Source of the DNA: Deltaproteobacteria bacterium
GTDB lineage: Bacteria; Myxococcota_A; UBA9160; SZUA-336
Reading direction: 5' to 3'
NCBI GenBank assembly: GCA_030624945.1
Contig: JAUXJB010000110.1
Location: 1-5,747, forward strand
DNA: 5,747 nt
The notes under the pieces are model-generated. The model did no database searches. It saw nothing but the letters and a program-made list of their open reading frames with translations, and was not told the origin of the DNA. The position numbers and the translations under genes were made by a program. This document shows positions 1 through 5,747 of this stretch, piece by piece; position 1 is the first letter of the stretch, and each line of letters opens with the position of its first letter.

Positions 1-47
1 CGGCACTCGCCGGCATTATTGCAGGTCTGCTCCTCGCACGTGGTAAC

Positions 48-1013
48 ATGCTTCCGGGCATGGTCAGCGAGAACCTCACCACCCTTCGAGAGCACCTGAC
101 CGCGAAGAAGTTGCAGCTCGCGGATGCGGCCGCGCTGATCGACGTCATTTGCGCAGTGGCCCTGGCGGGGAAGTCGATCGCGCGCAAGGTGCGGCGCGCA
201 CGCATCGAGGACGTGCTGGGCGAGGCCGGCGCGGAGAACATTCACGGCGAGACCCAGCAGAAGCTCGACGTACTCTCGAACGAGATCCTGCTCCACTGTC
301 TGTCCCGCTGCCCGAGCGTCGCTATCTGCGCGTCCGAGGAAGAGGACGTGCCGGTGGTTGTGCGCAATCGCGCGGACGGCGGAAAGTTCTGCGTGGCGTT
401 CGACCCGCTCGACGGTTCGTCGAATATCGACGTGGCCGTCAGCGTGGGGACCATCTTCGGCGTGCTGCCAAACGACGACGACTCGATTCTGCAGCGCGGC
501 GATCGTCAGCTCGCGGCGGGCTACATCGTGTACGGCTCCTCCGTGCTGATGGTGCTGACACTCGGGGACGGCGTCGACATGTTCGTGCTCGACCCCGAGC
601 TCGGCGACTTCGTGCTCGTCGAGGAGGGTCTTGTGATGCCCGCGGCCAAGAAGATCTACTCGATCAACGAGGCCTACCGCGACGAGTTTCCCGAGGGCTT
701 CCGGCGATATCTCGACCAGGCGCACGCAAGTGGCTATTCGAGCCGCTACATCGGCTCGATGGTCGGCGACGTGCATCGCACCCTGATCAAGGGCGGTGTC
801 TTCCTCTACCCGCCGACGCAGAAAGCTCCCGCTGGCAAGCTGCGCCTGCTCTACGAGGGAAACCCGATGGCGCTGCTCGTCGAGCAGGCGGGCGGCACGG
901 CCACGACGGGCTCGGCTCGGATCCTGGACATCCTGCCCGACGACCTACATCAGCGCGTGCCGGTCATCCTCGGCTCCACCGAAGAGGTCGATCAGGTCCT
1001 TAAGAGCCTCTAG
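48..1013 (+). CDS. fbp: Class I fructose-1,6-bisphosphatase
   Basis: Cytosolic Mg-dependent phosphatase that converts fructose-1,6-bisphosphate to fructose-6-phosphate and phosphate in gluconeogenesis (or the Calvin cycle, if present). The 321 residues match the usual length of about 330. Visible motifs: the acidic metal site SEEE (96-99), the signature FDPLDGSSNID (118-128), substrate-binding SINE (205-208), RYIGSMVGDVHR (233-244) and FLYP (252-255), and the active-site signature GKLRLLYEGNP (263-273). Metal ligands Asp119, Asp122 and Glu270 and substrate residues Arg233, Tyr234, Tyr254 and Lys264 are all present, so the enzyme should be active. The C-terminus aligns to the end of the E. coli enzyme. 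The start is uncertain: ATG at 48 and ATG at 60 are both plausible, 60 being closer to the E. coli N-terminus; neither has a clear Shine-Dalgarno. The frame is open to the left edge. The AMP-site region looks altered (see findings). It converges on the SDR gene and is probably independent of it. Confidence 0.96.
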   Translation: MLPGMVSENLTTLREHLTAKKLQLADAAALIDVICAVALAGKSIARKVRRARIEDVLGEAGAENIHGETQQKLDVLSNEILLHCLSRCPSVAICASEEEDVPVVVRNRADGGKFCVAFDPLDGSSNIDVAVSVGTIFGVLPNDDDSILQRGDRQLAAGYIVYGSSVLMVLTLGDGVDMFVLDPELGDFVLVEEGLVMPAAKKIYSINEAYRDEFPEGFRRYLDQAHASGYSSRYIGSMVGDVHRTLIKGGVFLYPPTQKAPAGKLRLLYEGNPMALLVEQAGGTATTGSARILDILPDDLHQRVPVILGSTEEVDQVLKSL

Positions 1014-1070
1014 CAGGTCCAGGACCCGCTCATTGGGACCGCTTGCCCACGTAGCGCGGAGATCACGCTA

Positions 1071-1874
1071 TCACGGGGAATCCCGTAGCGAGGCGAGGTG
1101 GTTCTGCGCGAGCATGCCGCCGTCGACGACCAGCACGGCCCCGTTGATGTACGAGGACGCGGGTAGAACGAGGTGGAGTGTCGCCTGCGCGACCTCCTCG
1201 GGTCGCCCGTAGCGGCGCAGGGGCACCTTGCGGCGCGCGAACACATCCTTGGCATCTGCGGGGATCGCGGCCGTCATCCCGGTGTGAATCGGACCCGGGC
1301 AGATGCAGTTCACGGTCACCCCCTGTGCGCCCAGCTCGACCGCGAGCCCGCGCGTCAGGCCGATCACTCCGTGTTTGCTGGCCGTGTATGGGCTGCCATG
1401 GGCGGTCGCACCCAATCCATCCGTGGAGGCTACGTTGACGATGCGGCCCGCGCCGCCGCGCTTGAGATGGGGCAGGCACGCGCGAATGGTGCGCATGTGA
1501 GCCGTGAGATTGACGGCGAGCGTCCGTTCCCACTTCTCCTCGTAGTCCTCGGCGTCCACCGGCGAGGGCTGGCTGATGCCGGCGTTGTTCACCAGGATGT
1601 CCAGGCCACCGAAGCGCTCGACCACCTCTGCCACCACGGATTCGATCTCGGCGCGGTCGCTGACGTCGAGCAGCCAGCCGCAGGCTTCGCCCCCGGCGCC
1701 CTCTATCTCCTCCGTCACTCTCTTCACGCCGTCGGCGGCCAGATCGGTGACCGCGACGCGCGCGCCCTCATCGGCGAAGAGGTGGGCGGTGGCCCGGCCC
1801 ATGCCGCTCGCCGCCCCCGTCACCAGCGCCACCTTGCCGCGTATCGAGCGGCTGAGTTCCGTCAATCCGGCCAT
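1071..1874 (-). CDS. Classical short-chain dehydrogenase/reductase (SDR)
   Basis: A 267-residue NAD(P)-dependent oxidoreductase of the classical SDR family (usual length about 250). It has the Rossmann glycine motif TGAASGMG (19-26), NNAG (96-99), Asn122 after strand 4, the catalytic triad Ser150, Tyr163 and Lys167 (YTASK), and PGP (193-195). An acidic Asp44 at the end of the second beta strand (VAVTD) favours NAD(H) over NADP(H) by the family rule. No signal peptide or membrane segment is visible, so it is cytosolic. It is the last gene of the leftward run, 25 bases after the ACAD-2 stop, which suggests it oxidises or reduces a hydroxy/keto intermediate of the same pathway, for example a 3-hydroxyacyl-CoA. 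That role is inference: SDRs of this type (FabG-like, 3-hydroxyacyl-CoA or alcohol dehydrogenases) cannot be told apart by motifs. The ATG at 1874 is supported by a strong ribosome binding site. Confidence 0.93.
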   Translation of the reverse strand: MAGLTELSRSIRGKVALVTGAASGMGRATAHLFADEGARVAVTDLAADGVKRVTEEIEGAGGEACGWLLDVSDRAEIESVVAEVVERFGGLDILVNNAGISQPSPVDAEDYEEKWERTLAVNLTAHMRTIRACLPHLKRGGAGRIVNVASTDGLGATAHGSPYTASKHGVIGLTRGLAVELGAQGVTVNCICPGPIHTGMTAAIPADAKDVFARRKVPLRRYGRPEEVAQATLHLVLPASSYINGAVLVVDGGMLAQNHLASLRDSP

Positions 1875-1880
1875 GATCTT

Positions 1881-1887
1881 CCCCTCC
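1881..1887 (-). promoter_or_regulatory. Ribosome binding site of the SDR gene
   Basis: On the minus strand GGAGGGG lies 6 bases before the ATG at 1874, which fixes that start. Four bases of it (GGAG) form part of a short hairpin that overlaps this site. Confidence 0.75.
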
Positions 1888-1896
1888 GTTTCGGAG
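1884..1896 (-). promoter_or_regulatory. Short inverted repeat that could mask the SDR ribosome binding site
   Basis: Perfect 5-base inverted repeat with a 3-base loop, read on the minus strand as CTCCG-AAA-CGGAG. It starts 3 bases after the ACAD-2 stop codon (1900-1902), and its 3' arm contains the GGAG of the SDR Shine-Dalgarno. A ribosome terminating on ACAD-2 would cover and open it, so it could couple SDR translation to ACAD-2 translation. The repeat is seen in the sequence; the function is inferred, and the stem is short. It has no following U-run, so it is not a terminator. Confidence 0.4.
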
Positions 1897-1899
1897 CGA

Positions 1900-2976
1900 C
1901 TACCAGCCCGCCAGGACGGCTGCCCTCTCGCGATGCACTGCGGGCGCGCCGAGGAAGGCGCGGTCGAACATCGCCCGCTTGAAGAGGATCTGGACGTCGC
2001 ACTCCCAGGTAAAGCCGATCCCGCCGTGTGCCTCGACCGTATCCCGCGCGGTTTGCATGAAGACGGACGTGGCGTGGGCCTTGGTGAGCGCGGCCGTGCG
2101 TTCGGACTCGTCCGGGATCTTGTCGAAGGCGTGCGCCGCGTACCAGCACAGGAAGCGGACCGGGTCGACCCTGATCGCCATGTTGGCGAGCTGGTGCTTG
2201 ATCCCCTGGAAGTGGCCGATGGTCACCCCGAACTGCTGGCGCGTGTTGGCGTAGTCTACGGCCATCTCGAGACAGCGCGCCGCACCGCCGTAGGCGTCGG
2301 CCGCCAGCAGGATCAGGCCGGCGTCGCGAACGCGCCCGGAGGCCCGCTGACCGTCCGGCAAGATCTCACAGTGCGCGCCGTCGAAGATCAGGTCGTCGAG
2401 GCGTCGGGTGCGGTCCGCACCGTCGACCGGTTCCGTCTCGACGCCGCCCCCGGATCGTTCCACGAGGGCCAGCCCACCATCGGCGGTGCCGACGACGATC
2501 AGATCGGCGATCGAGCCGTAGGGCACGTGCTTCTTCGCCCCGCTGAGCGTCCCGTTCGCCTGCAGGGTCCATTCCTCGGGCTGCCAGCTGGATCCCTCCT
2601 CGGCGAACGCGACGCTGCCGATCGCATCTCCCATCGCCAGTCTGGGGAGCCATGTCTTCTTCTGCTCGTCGCTCCCGCCCAGCAGCACGGCCAGCCCCGC
2701 CAGCGAGTGTCCGAAGAAGGGCCCCGGCAGCGCGCCGTTTCCGAGCGTCTCGGAGACGAGCGCGAGGTCGAGCAGCTCGAGCCCCGCGCCGCCGAACTCC
2801 TCCGGGATCGCGGTGCCAGCCAGCCCCACCTCGATCAGGGACTTCCAGAGTTCGGGGTCGTGACCGGAATCGCCCTCGAAGATCTCGCGCACCCGCGCGA
2901 GCGGACACTCGTTCTCTACGAGCTGGCGAACCATCCCTTGCAGGAGCTCTTGCTCTTCGGAGATGTCGAACTCCAC
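1900..2976 (-). CDS. Acyl-CoA dehydrogenase family protein, probable non-catalytic partner subunit (ACAD-2)
   Basis: A 358-residue acyl-CoA dehydrogenase-fold flavoprotein subunit, slightly short for the family (about 380-400). Residues 1-115 are the helical N-terminal domain (IPEEFGGAGLELLDLALVSE, 57-76), about 120-205 the beta domain (VAFAEEGSSW), and about 215-358 the C-terminal helical domain. The FAD-contact motif TRQQFG (245-250) and AHGGIGFTWE (316-325) are present. The catalytic glutamate is missing from both known positions: the MCAD-type site reads FLGAP, with Leu342 in its place, and the helix-G site (26 residues before Arg246) is Gly220. It therefore probably works as the partner of ACAD-1 in a heteromer. 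The start is GTG at 2976: it lies 2 bases after the ACAD-1 stop, has a well-placed Shine-Dalgarno, and gives the usual family N-terminus (EFDISEEQELL). The frame stays open further upstream, but only as a shadow across ACAD-1. The substrate is unknown. Confidence 0.92.
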   Translation of the reverse strand: MEFDISEEQELLQGMVRQLVENECPLARVREIFEGDSGHDPELWKSLIEVGLAGTAIPEEFGGAGLELLDLALVSETLGNGALPGPFFGHSLAGLAVLLGGSDEQKKTWLPRLAMGDAIGSVAFAEEGSSWQPEEWTLQANGTLSGAKKHVPYGSIADLIVVGTADGGLALVERSGGGVETEPVDGADRTRRLDDLIFDGAHCEILPDGQRASGRVRDAGLILLAADAYGGAARCLEMAVDYANTRQQFGVTIGHFQGIKHQLANMAIRVDPVRFLCWYAAHAFDKIPDESERTAALTKAHATSVFMQTARDTVEAHGGIGFTWECDVQILFKRAMFDRAFLGAPAVHRERAAVLAGW

Positions 2977-2978
2977 GC

Positions 2979-4193
2979 TTATTTGCCCCTCTGCGCGGCC
3001 GCATCGCGGGGCAAGCCCAGTCCCCGCTCGCCGATGATGTTGCGCTGGATGTTCGAGCTGCCCGCCGCGATCGCCCCGGCCAGAGAGCCCATGTACGTCG
3101 TGACCCAGGCCCCATTGTCTTGCGGACCGTCGGGGCGGCCCATCTCGCTGGCCGCGCCCCCCGCCAGGAGGCCGTCGTCGCCGATCAGCTCCATGCCGAG
3201 CTTGGCGACCTCCTGGCCTATGTCCGAGCGGATCAGCTTGGCCATCAGCTGGATCCGCCCCGGGTCCTGTCCCTTGATGTCCTTGGTCGCGCGGTAGCGG
3301 AGCGAGTACTCGTTTGCCAGCATGAAGCCCTCGACCTCCGCCAGCTTCTGGCGGATCTCGGGGTCCTCGATCGCCGGTCGGCCGTTCCGCGTCGAGCGCC
3401 GGGCCAGGTCTACGAGCGCCGGAAGCTGACTGGTCGCCTGTCCGACGTTGATCAAACCGCTGCGCTCGTGTTTGAGCGTCGTGCGCGAGACGAGCCAACC
3501 CTCCCCGCGCTTGCCGACGATCCAATCCCTGGGCGTCCTGGCGTCGGTGAAGAAGACCTCGTTGAAGCCGGAGTTTCCGGTCATCTGCTTGAGCGGGCGG
3601 ACCTCGACACCCGGCTGGTGCATGTCGATCAGCAGATAGGAGATCCCGGCGTGCTTCGGCTGCTCGGGCTCGGTGCGCACCAGGCAAAAACAGTAGTCCG
3701 CGAACTGGGCTCCGGTCGTCCAGATCTTCTGGCCGTTGATCAGCCACTCGTCGCCGACCAGCTCTCCCTTCGTCTGGAGCGAGGCGAGATCGCTACCCGA
3801 GCCCGGCTCGCTGTAGCCCTGACACCAGCGGATGTGGCCGCGTATGGTCGGCTTGATGAACTTCTCCTTCTGCCACTCCTCTCCCCGCTCGAGCAGGGTC
3901 GGGACGAGTAGGCTGACCCCGCCTCCCAGCAGATCCATCGGCGCGCCCGCCCTCCGGAACTCCTCGCCGATGACGGCGGCCTTGCTGGAGTCGGCCTCCT
4001 GCTCCGATCCTCCGTACTTCCTCGGAATCGACCGGGACAGGTATCCTGCCTCGACGCCCCTCTCGCGGAAGCGATCGATCTGCTCGTTCTGCGGCAGCTG
4101 GGCTTCGTCGCCCCTGGGCGGCCAGCTCTCTGCGAGGAACGCCTGTACCTCGCGGCGAAATTCCTCGTACTCCTCGCCGTAGCTCAGGTCCAT
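2979..4193 (-). CDS. Acyl-CoA dehydrogenase, catalytic subunit of a probable heteromer (ACAD-1)
   Basis: A 404-residue flavoenzyme subunit that introduces an alpha,beta double bond into an acyl-CoA and passes electrons to electron-transfer flavoprotein. The N-terminal helical domain spans about 1-122 (IPRKYGG, 56-62), the beta domain with FAD/substrate loop YSEPGSGSDLASL (127-139) and IWTTGAQFADY (157-167) spans about 123-230, and the C-terminal helical domain follows. Glu243 in TLKHERSG matches the helix-G catalytic base used by isovaleryl-CoA dehydrogenase and by mycobacterial FadE heteromers. At the MCAD-type site the sequence is AIAAGSSNIQR, with Ala377 instead of Glu. The usual R-x-x-F-G motif is absent: Arg269 sits at the expected spacing but is followed by NGRP. 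ACAD-2, 2 bases downstream, has the missing motif, so the two probably assemble. The ATG at 4193 follows a near-perfect Shine-Dalgarno. It resembles the FadE17/FadE26-like branch, but the branch assignment is from memory and its substrate is unknown. Confidence 0.94.
   Translation of the reverse strand: MDLSYGEEYEEFRREVQAFLAESWPPRGDEAQLPQNEQIDRFRERGVEAGYLSRSIPRKYGGSEQEADSSKAAVIGEEFRRAGAPMDLLGGGVSLLVPTLLERGEEWQKEKFIKPTIRGHIRWCQGYSEPGSGSDLASLQTKGELVGDEWLINGQKIWTTGAQFADYCFCLVRTEPEQPKHAGISYLLIDMHQPGVEVRPLKQMTGNSGFNEVFFTDARTPRDWIVGKRGEGWLVSRTTLKHERSGLINVGQATSQLPALVDLARRSTRNGRPAIEDPEIRQKLAEVEGFMLANEYSLRYRATKDIKGQDPGRIQLMAKLIRSDIGQEVAKLGMELIGDDGLLAGGAASEMGRPDGPQDNGAWVTTYMGSLAGAIAAGSSNIQRNIIGERGLGLPRDAAAQRGK
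2986..2992 (-). promoter_or_regulatory. Ribosome binding site of ACAD-2
   Basis: Minus-strand AGAGGGG lies 9 bases before the GTG at 2976, inside the last codons of ACAD-1. It decides the non-ATG start of ACAD-2, which has no nearby in-frame ATG until Met15. Confidence 0.7.
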
Positions 4194-4198
4194 CCGGA

Positions 4199-4206
4199 CT
4201 CCTCCT
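4199..4206 (-). promoter_or_regulatory. Ribosome binding site of ACAD-1
   Basis: Minus-strand AGGAGGAG ends 5 bases before the ATG at 4193 (the AGGAGG core is 7 bases away). It is the strongest Shine-Dalgarno in the window and sits in the 26-base gap after the HyuA-like gene. It fixes the ACAD-1 start. Confidence 0.8.
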
Positions 4207-4219
4207 CGCTGTGGGCTTG

Positions 4220-5747
4220 CTAGGAGGGATCGCCCTCTCGGATCAGCAGGTAATCGCCCGCGTCGTCCACGCGGGCCTCCCAGCTCGGGTACACCACGAT
4301 CGTCGTGAAGGTCTCCTCCACGATGGCGGGGCTCTGGATGCGGTCGCCGGGTCGGAGGTCTGGACCCCAGTAGACGCCCGTCTCCTGGTAGCCGGTGCCC
4401 AGGTTGGCGCGGCGTGTCCGGATCGGCGAAACGTCCCGCGGGGTCGCCGAGAAGCCGCTGCCAAACGTGGGCTTCGGGATGTCCGCCCAGGCCACGAGCC
4501 GTACGCCGGTGATCTCGGGCTCCTCCGCCGTTCGCGAGTGCCCATACTCGTCGAGGTGTCGCTGGTGAAAGCGCTCGATCATTCGCTCTGGCAGCGCGTT
4601 GTCCACGAACGAGAGGTCGCGCGGGCCGCGGTTCTCGACGACGTCTACGGCGAGTGCCCAGTTCTGACCCGGGTAGCGCAAGCTTAGCTGGTAGCGCGCG
4701 GTGATCGCGTCGCGCTGGAAGCCCGCAGCCACGAGATAATGCTCTGCCCGCTCGTCCAGTGCCCCCCAGAGCTCGCGCAGTCGATCGAGATCGGCGGTGT
4801 GGGCTGGCGTCAGGTAGGAGCGCTCCTCGTCGATCGAGGGCAGCGCGGCCAGGGCCCCCAGCGCCGAGAAAGTGGGCGACGCCTTGGGCACCAGCACGCG
4901 GTCGATGTTGAGATCCTGCGCCTGGATGGCGGCGAACATGGGACCGTTGCCGCCGTAGGCCAGCATCACGAGATCCCGTGGATCGGTGCCCTTCTCGGCG
5001 GTGAGGCGCTGGACGGCCTGCGTCATGTTGGCGTTCACGACCCGCCAGCTGTCGAAGGCCGCCTCCTCCACGGAGCAGCCCATCGGGCCGGCCACGAACT
5101 TCTCGAAGGCCTCGTCCACGCCCTTGCGCGTGAGCTGGAAGCTCCCGCCCGCGAACTCGGCCTCCTCCGAGAGGAGACCGAGCACCAGGTTGGCGTCGGT
5201 CACCGTCGGTCGGCTGCCTCCGCGTCCGTAGCAGACCGGACCGGGATCGGCGCCCGCGCTCTCGGGGCCCACCTGGAGTGCGCTCTTCACGACCTGGCAG
5301 ATCGAGCCACCGCCGGCGCCCAGGGTCTCGACGTTCACCATGGGCAGGCCGACCAGGTAGCGGTGGTGCCAGTTCCAGCCGGCCTCGGCGGGAGCCTTGC
5401 CGTCCAGGACGACGGAGACGTCGTAGCTCGTCCCGCCCATGTCCACGCACAGCAGGTCCGGAGCCTGCTTGGCCATGCCGATCTGGGCTCCCCCGATCAC
5501 CCCGCCCGCCGGACCCGATGCCAGGATCCGCGCCGCGCTCCCGCGCAGATACTCGCGCGTCATCACACCGCCGCTCGACTGGACGACGAGCAGCTCGTGC
5601 TTGTAGCCCGCCTCGTGCAGCCGTTCGGTCAGACGGTTCAGGTAGCCCGAGACGCGCGGCCCGATGTAGGCGTTCACCACGGTCGTGCTGGTGCGCTCGA
5701 ACTCCGGCGCCTTGGGCATCACCTCATGAGAGAGGGAGAGCTCGGCA
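4220..5747 (-). CDS. Hydantoinase/oxoprolinase (HyuA-like) subunit, 5' end outside the window
   Basis: The C-terminal roughly 500 residues of a protein of the HyuA / acetone carboxylase subunit family, whose members use ATP to hydrolyse lactam or imide rings or to activate ketones for carboxylation. Numbering from the GTG at 5722, the ASKHA-type core shows TSTTVVNAYIGP (11-22), SSGGVM (49-54), SGPAGG (69-74), the phosphate-binding DMGGTSYDV (94-102), GAGGGSI (135-141), GADPGPVCYGRGG (157-169), PTVTDANLVLG (172-182) and YGGNGP (256-261). The C-terminal beta-rich domain ends in SPAIVEETFTTIVVYPSWEA (464-483), the usual family end. The reading frame continues to the right edge with family-like residues (ELSLSHEV), and about 180-200 N-terminal residues are absent. 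The GTG at 5722 is therefore internal and the gene starts beyond the window. The normal HyuB partner is not between it and ACAD-1, so it may lie upstream. The substrate cannot be predicted. Confidence 0.93.
   Translation of the reverse strand, partial: AELSLSHEVMPKAPEFERTSTTVVNAYIGPRVSGYLNRLTERLHEAGYKHELLVVQSSGGVMTREYLRGSAARILASGPAGGVIGGAQIGMAKQAPDLLCVDMGGTSYDVSVVLDGKAPAEAGWNWHHRYLVGLPMVNVETLGAGGGSICQVVKSALQVGPESAGADPGPVCYGRGGSRPTVTDANLVLGLLSEEAEFAGGSFQLTRKGVDEAFEKFVAGPMGCSVEEAAFDSWRVVNANMTQAVQRLTAEKGTDPRDLVMLAYGGNGPMFAAIQAQDLNIDRVLVPKASPTFSALGALAALPSIDEERSYLTPAHTADLDRLRELWGALDERAEHYLVAAGFQRDAITARYQLSLRYPGQNWALAVDVVENRGPRDLSFVDNALPERMIERFHQRHLDEYGHSRTAEEPEITGVRLVAWADIPKPTFGSGFSATPRDVSPIRTRRANLGTGYQETGVYWGPDLRPGDRIQSPAIVEETFTTIVVYPSWEARVDDAGDYLLIREGDPS

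Noticed and set aside
149..1003. A second plus-strand open frame inside fbp
   Set aside because: Arginine/glycine/alanine-rich shadow of fbp in another frame with no recognisable motif.
1016..1040. Possible terminator stem GGTCC...GGACC after fbp
   Set aside because: Only 5 base pairs with a 15-base loop and no U-run; likely chance in GC-rich DNA.
1900..3747. A 615-codon open frame that could suggest a two-part dehydrogenase fusion
   Set aside because: The part upstream of 2976 is ACAD-1 read in the wrong frame; the family match begins at the GTG at 2976.
1576..3911. Long plus-strand open frames opposite the dehydrogenase genes (1576-3297 and 2652-3911)
   Set aside because: They lie antisense to well-supported genes, have low-complexity composition typical of GC-rich shadow frames, and show no family motifs or convincing ribosome binding sites.
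2979..5450. An 823-codon open frame that looks like a large fusion protein ending in ACAD-1
   Set aside because: Only the part from the ATG at 4193 matches a protein family. The upstream part is arginine/glycine-rich out-of-frame translation of the HyuA-like gene, and ACAD-1 has its own strong ribosome binding site.
5717..5722. GTG/ATG at 5722-5717 as the true start of the HyuA-like gene
   Set aside because: The frame continues to the right edge with family-like residues, and the protein would lack its whole N-terminal domain of about 180-200 residues; the gene is cut by the window edge.

Overview
The window is GC-rich, coding-dense bacterial DNA with five genes and almost no non-coding sequence. 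Nothing in it looks mobile, and I see no RNA gene or CRISPR array. A class I fructose-1,6-bisphosphatase is common in proteobacteria and related lineages, whereas actinobacteria mostly use the class II GlpX enzyme. Together with the GC-rich codon use, this suggests a proteobacterium, a myxobacterium-like organism or an uncultured relative; I cannot place it more closely.

Layout: positions 1-47 hold no gene I can assign. A complete fbp gene runs rightwards (48-1013). After 57 bases without a recognisable terminator, it meets the 3' end of a leftward gene run that fills the rest of the window. In order of transcription (right to left) the run holds: a HyuA-like hydantoinase/oxoprolinase subunit whose 5' end lies beyond the right edge (4220-5747), an acyl-CoA dehydrogenase here called ACAD-1 (2979-4193), a second one starting with GTG, ACAD-2 (1900-2976), and a classical short-chain dehydrogenase/reductase (1071-1874). 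The gaps between these four are 26, 2 and 25 bases. All three internal starts have clear Shine-Dalgarno sequences, so the run looks like one operon.

How the genes may work together: ACAD-1 keeps a glutamate at the helix-G catalytic position but lacks the R-x-x-F-G motif. ACAD-2 keeps R-x-x-F-G but has no glutamate at either known catalytic-base position. This is the pattern expected of an obligate heteromeric acyl-CoA dehydrogenase, like the paired FadE enzymes that oxidise steroid side chains in mycobacteria. The dehydrogenase pair would make an enoyl-CoA, the SDR could act on a hydroxy or keto intermediate, and the HyuA-like protein (normally paired with a HyuB) would do an ATP-dependent lactam/imide hydrolysis or carboxylation step. 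The overall substrate cannot be read from the sequence. fbp is a central-carbon (gluconeogenesis or Calvin cycle) gene and is probably unrelated to the operon.
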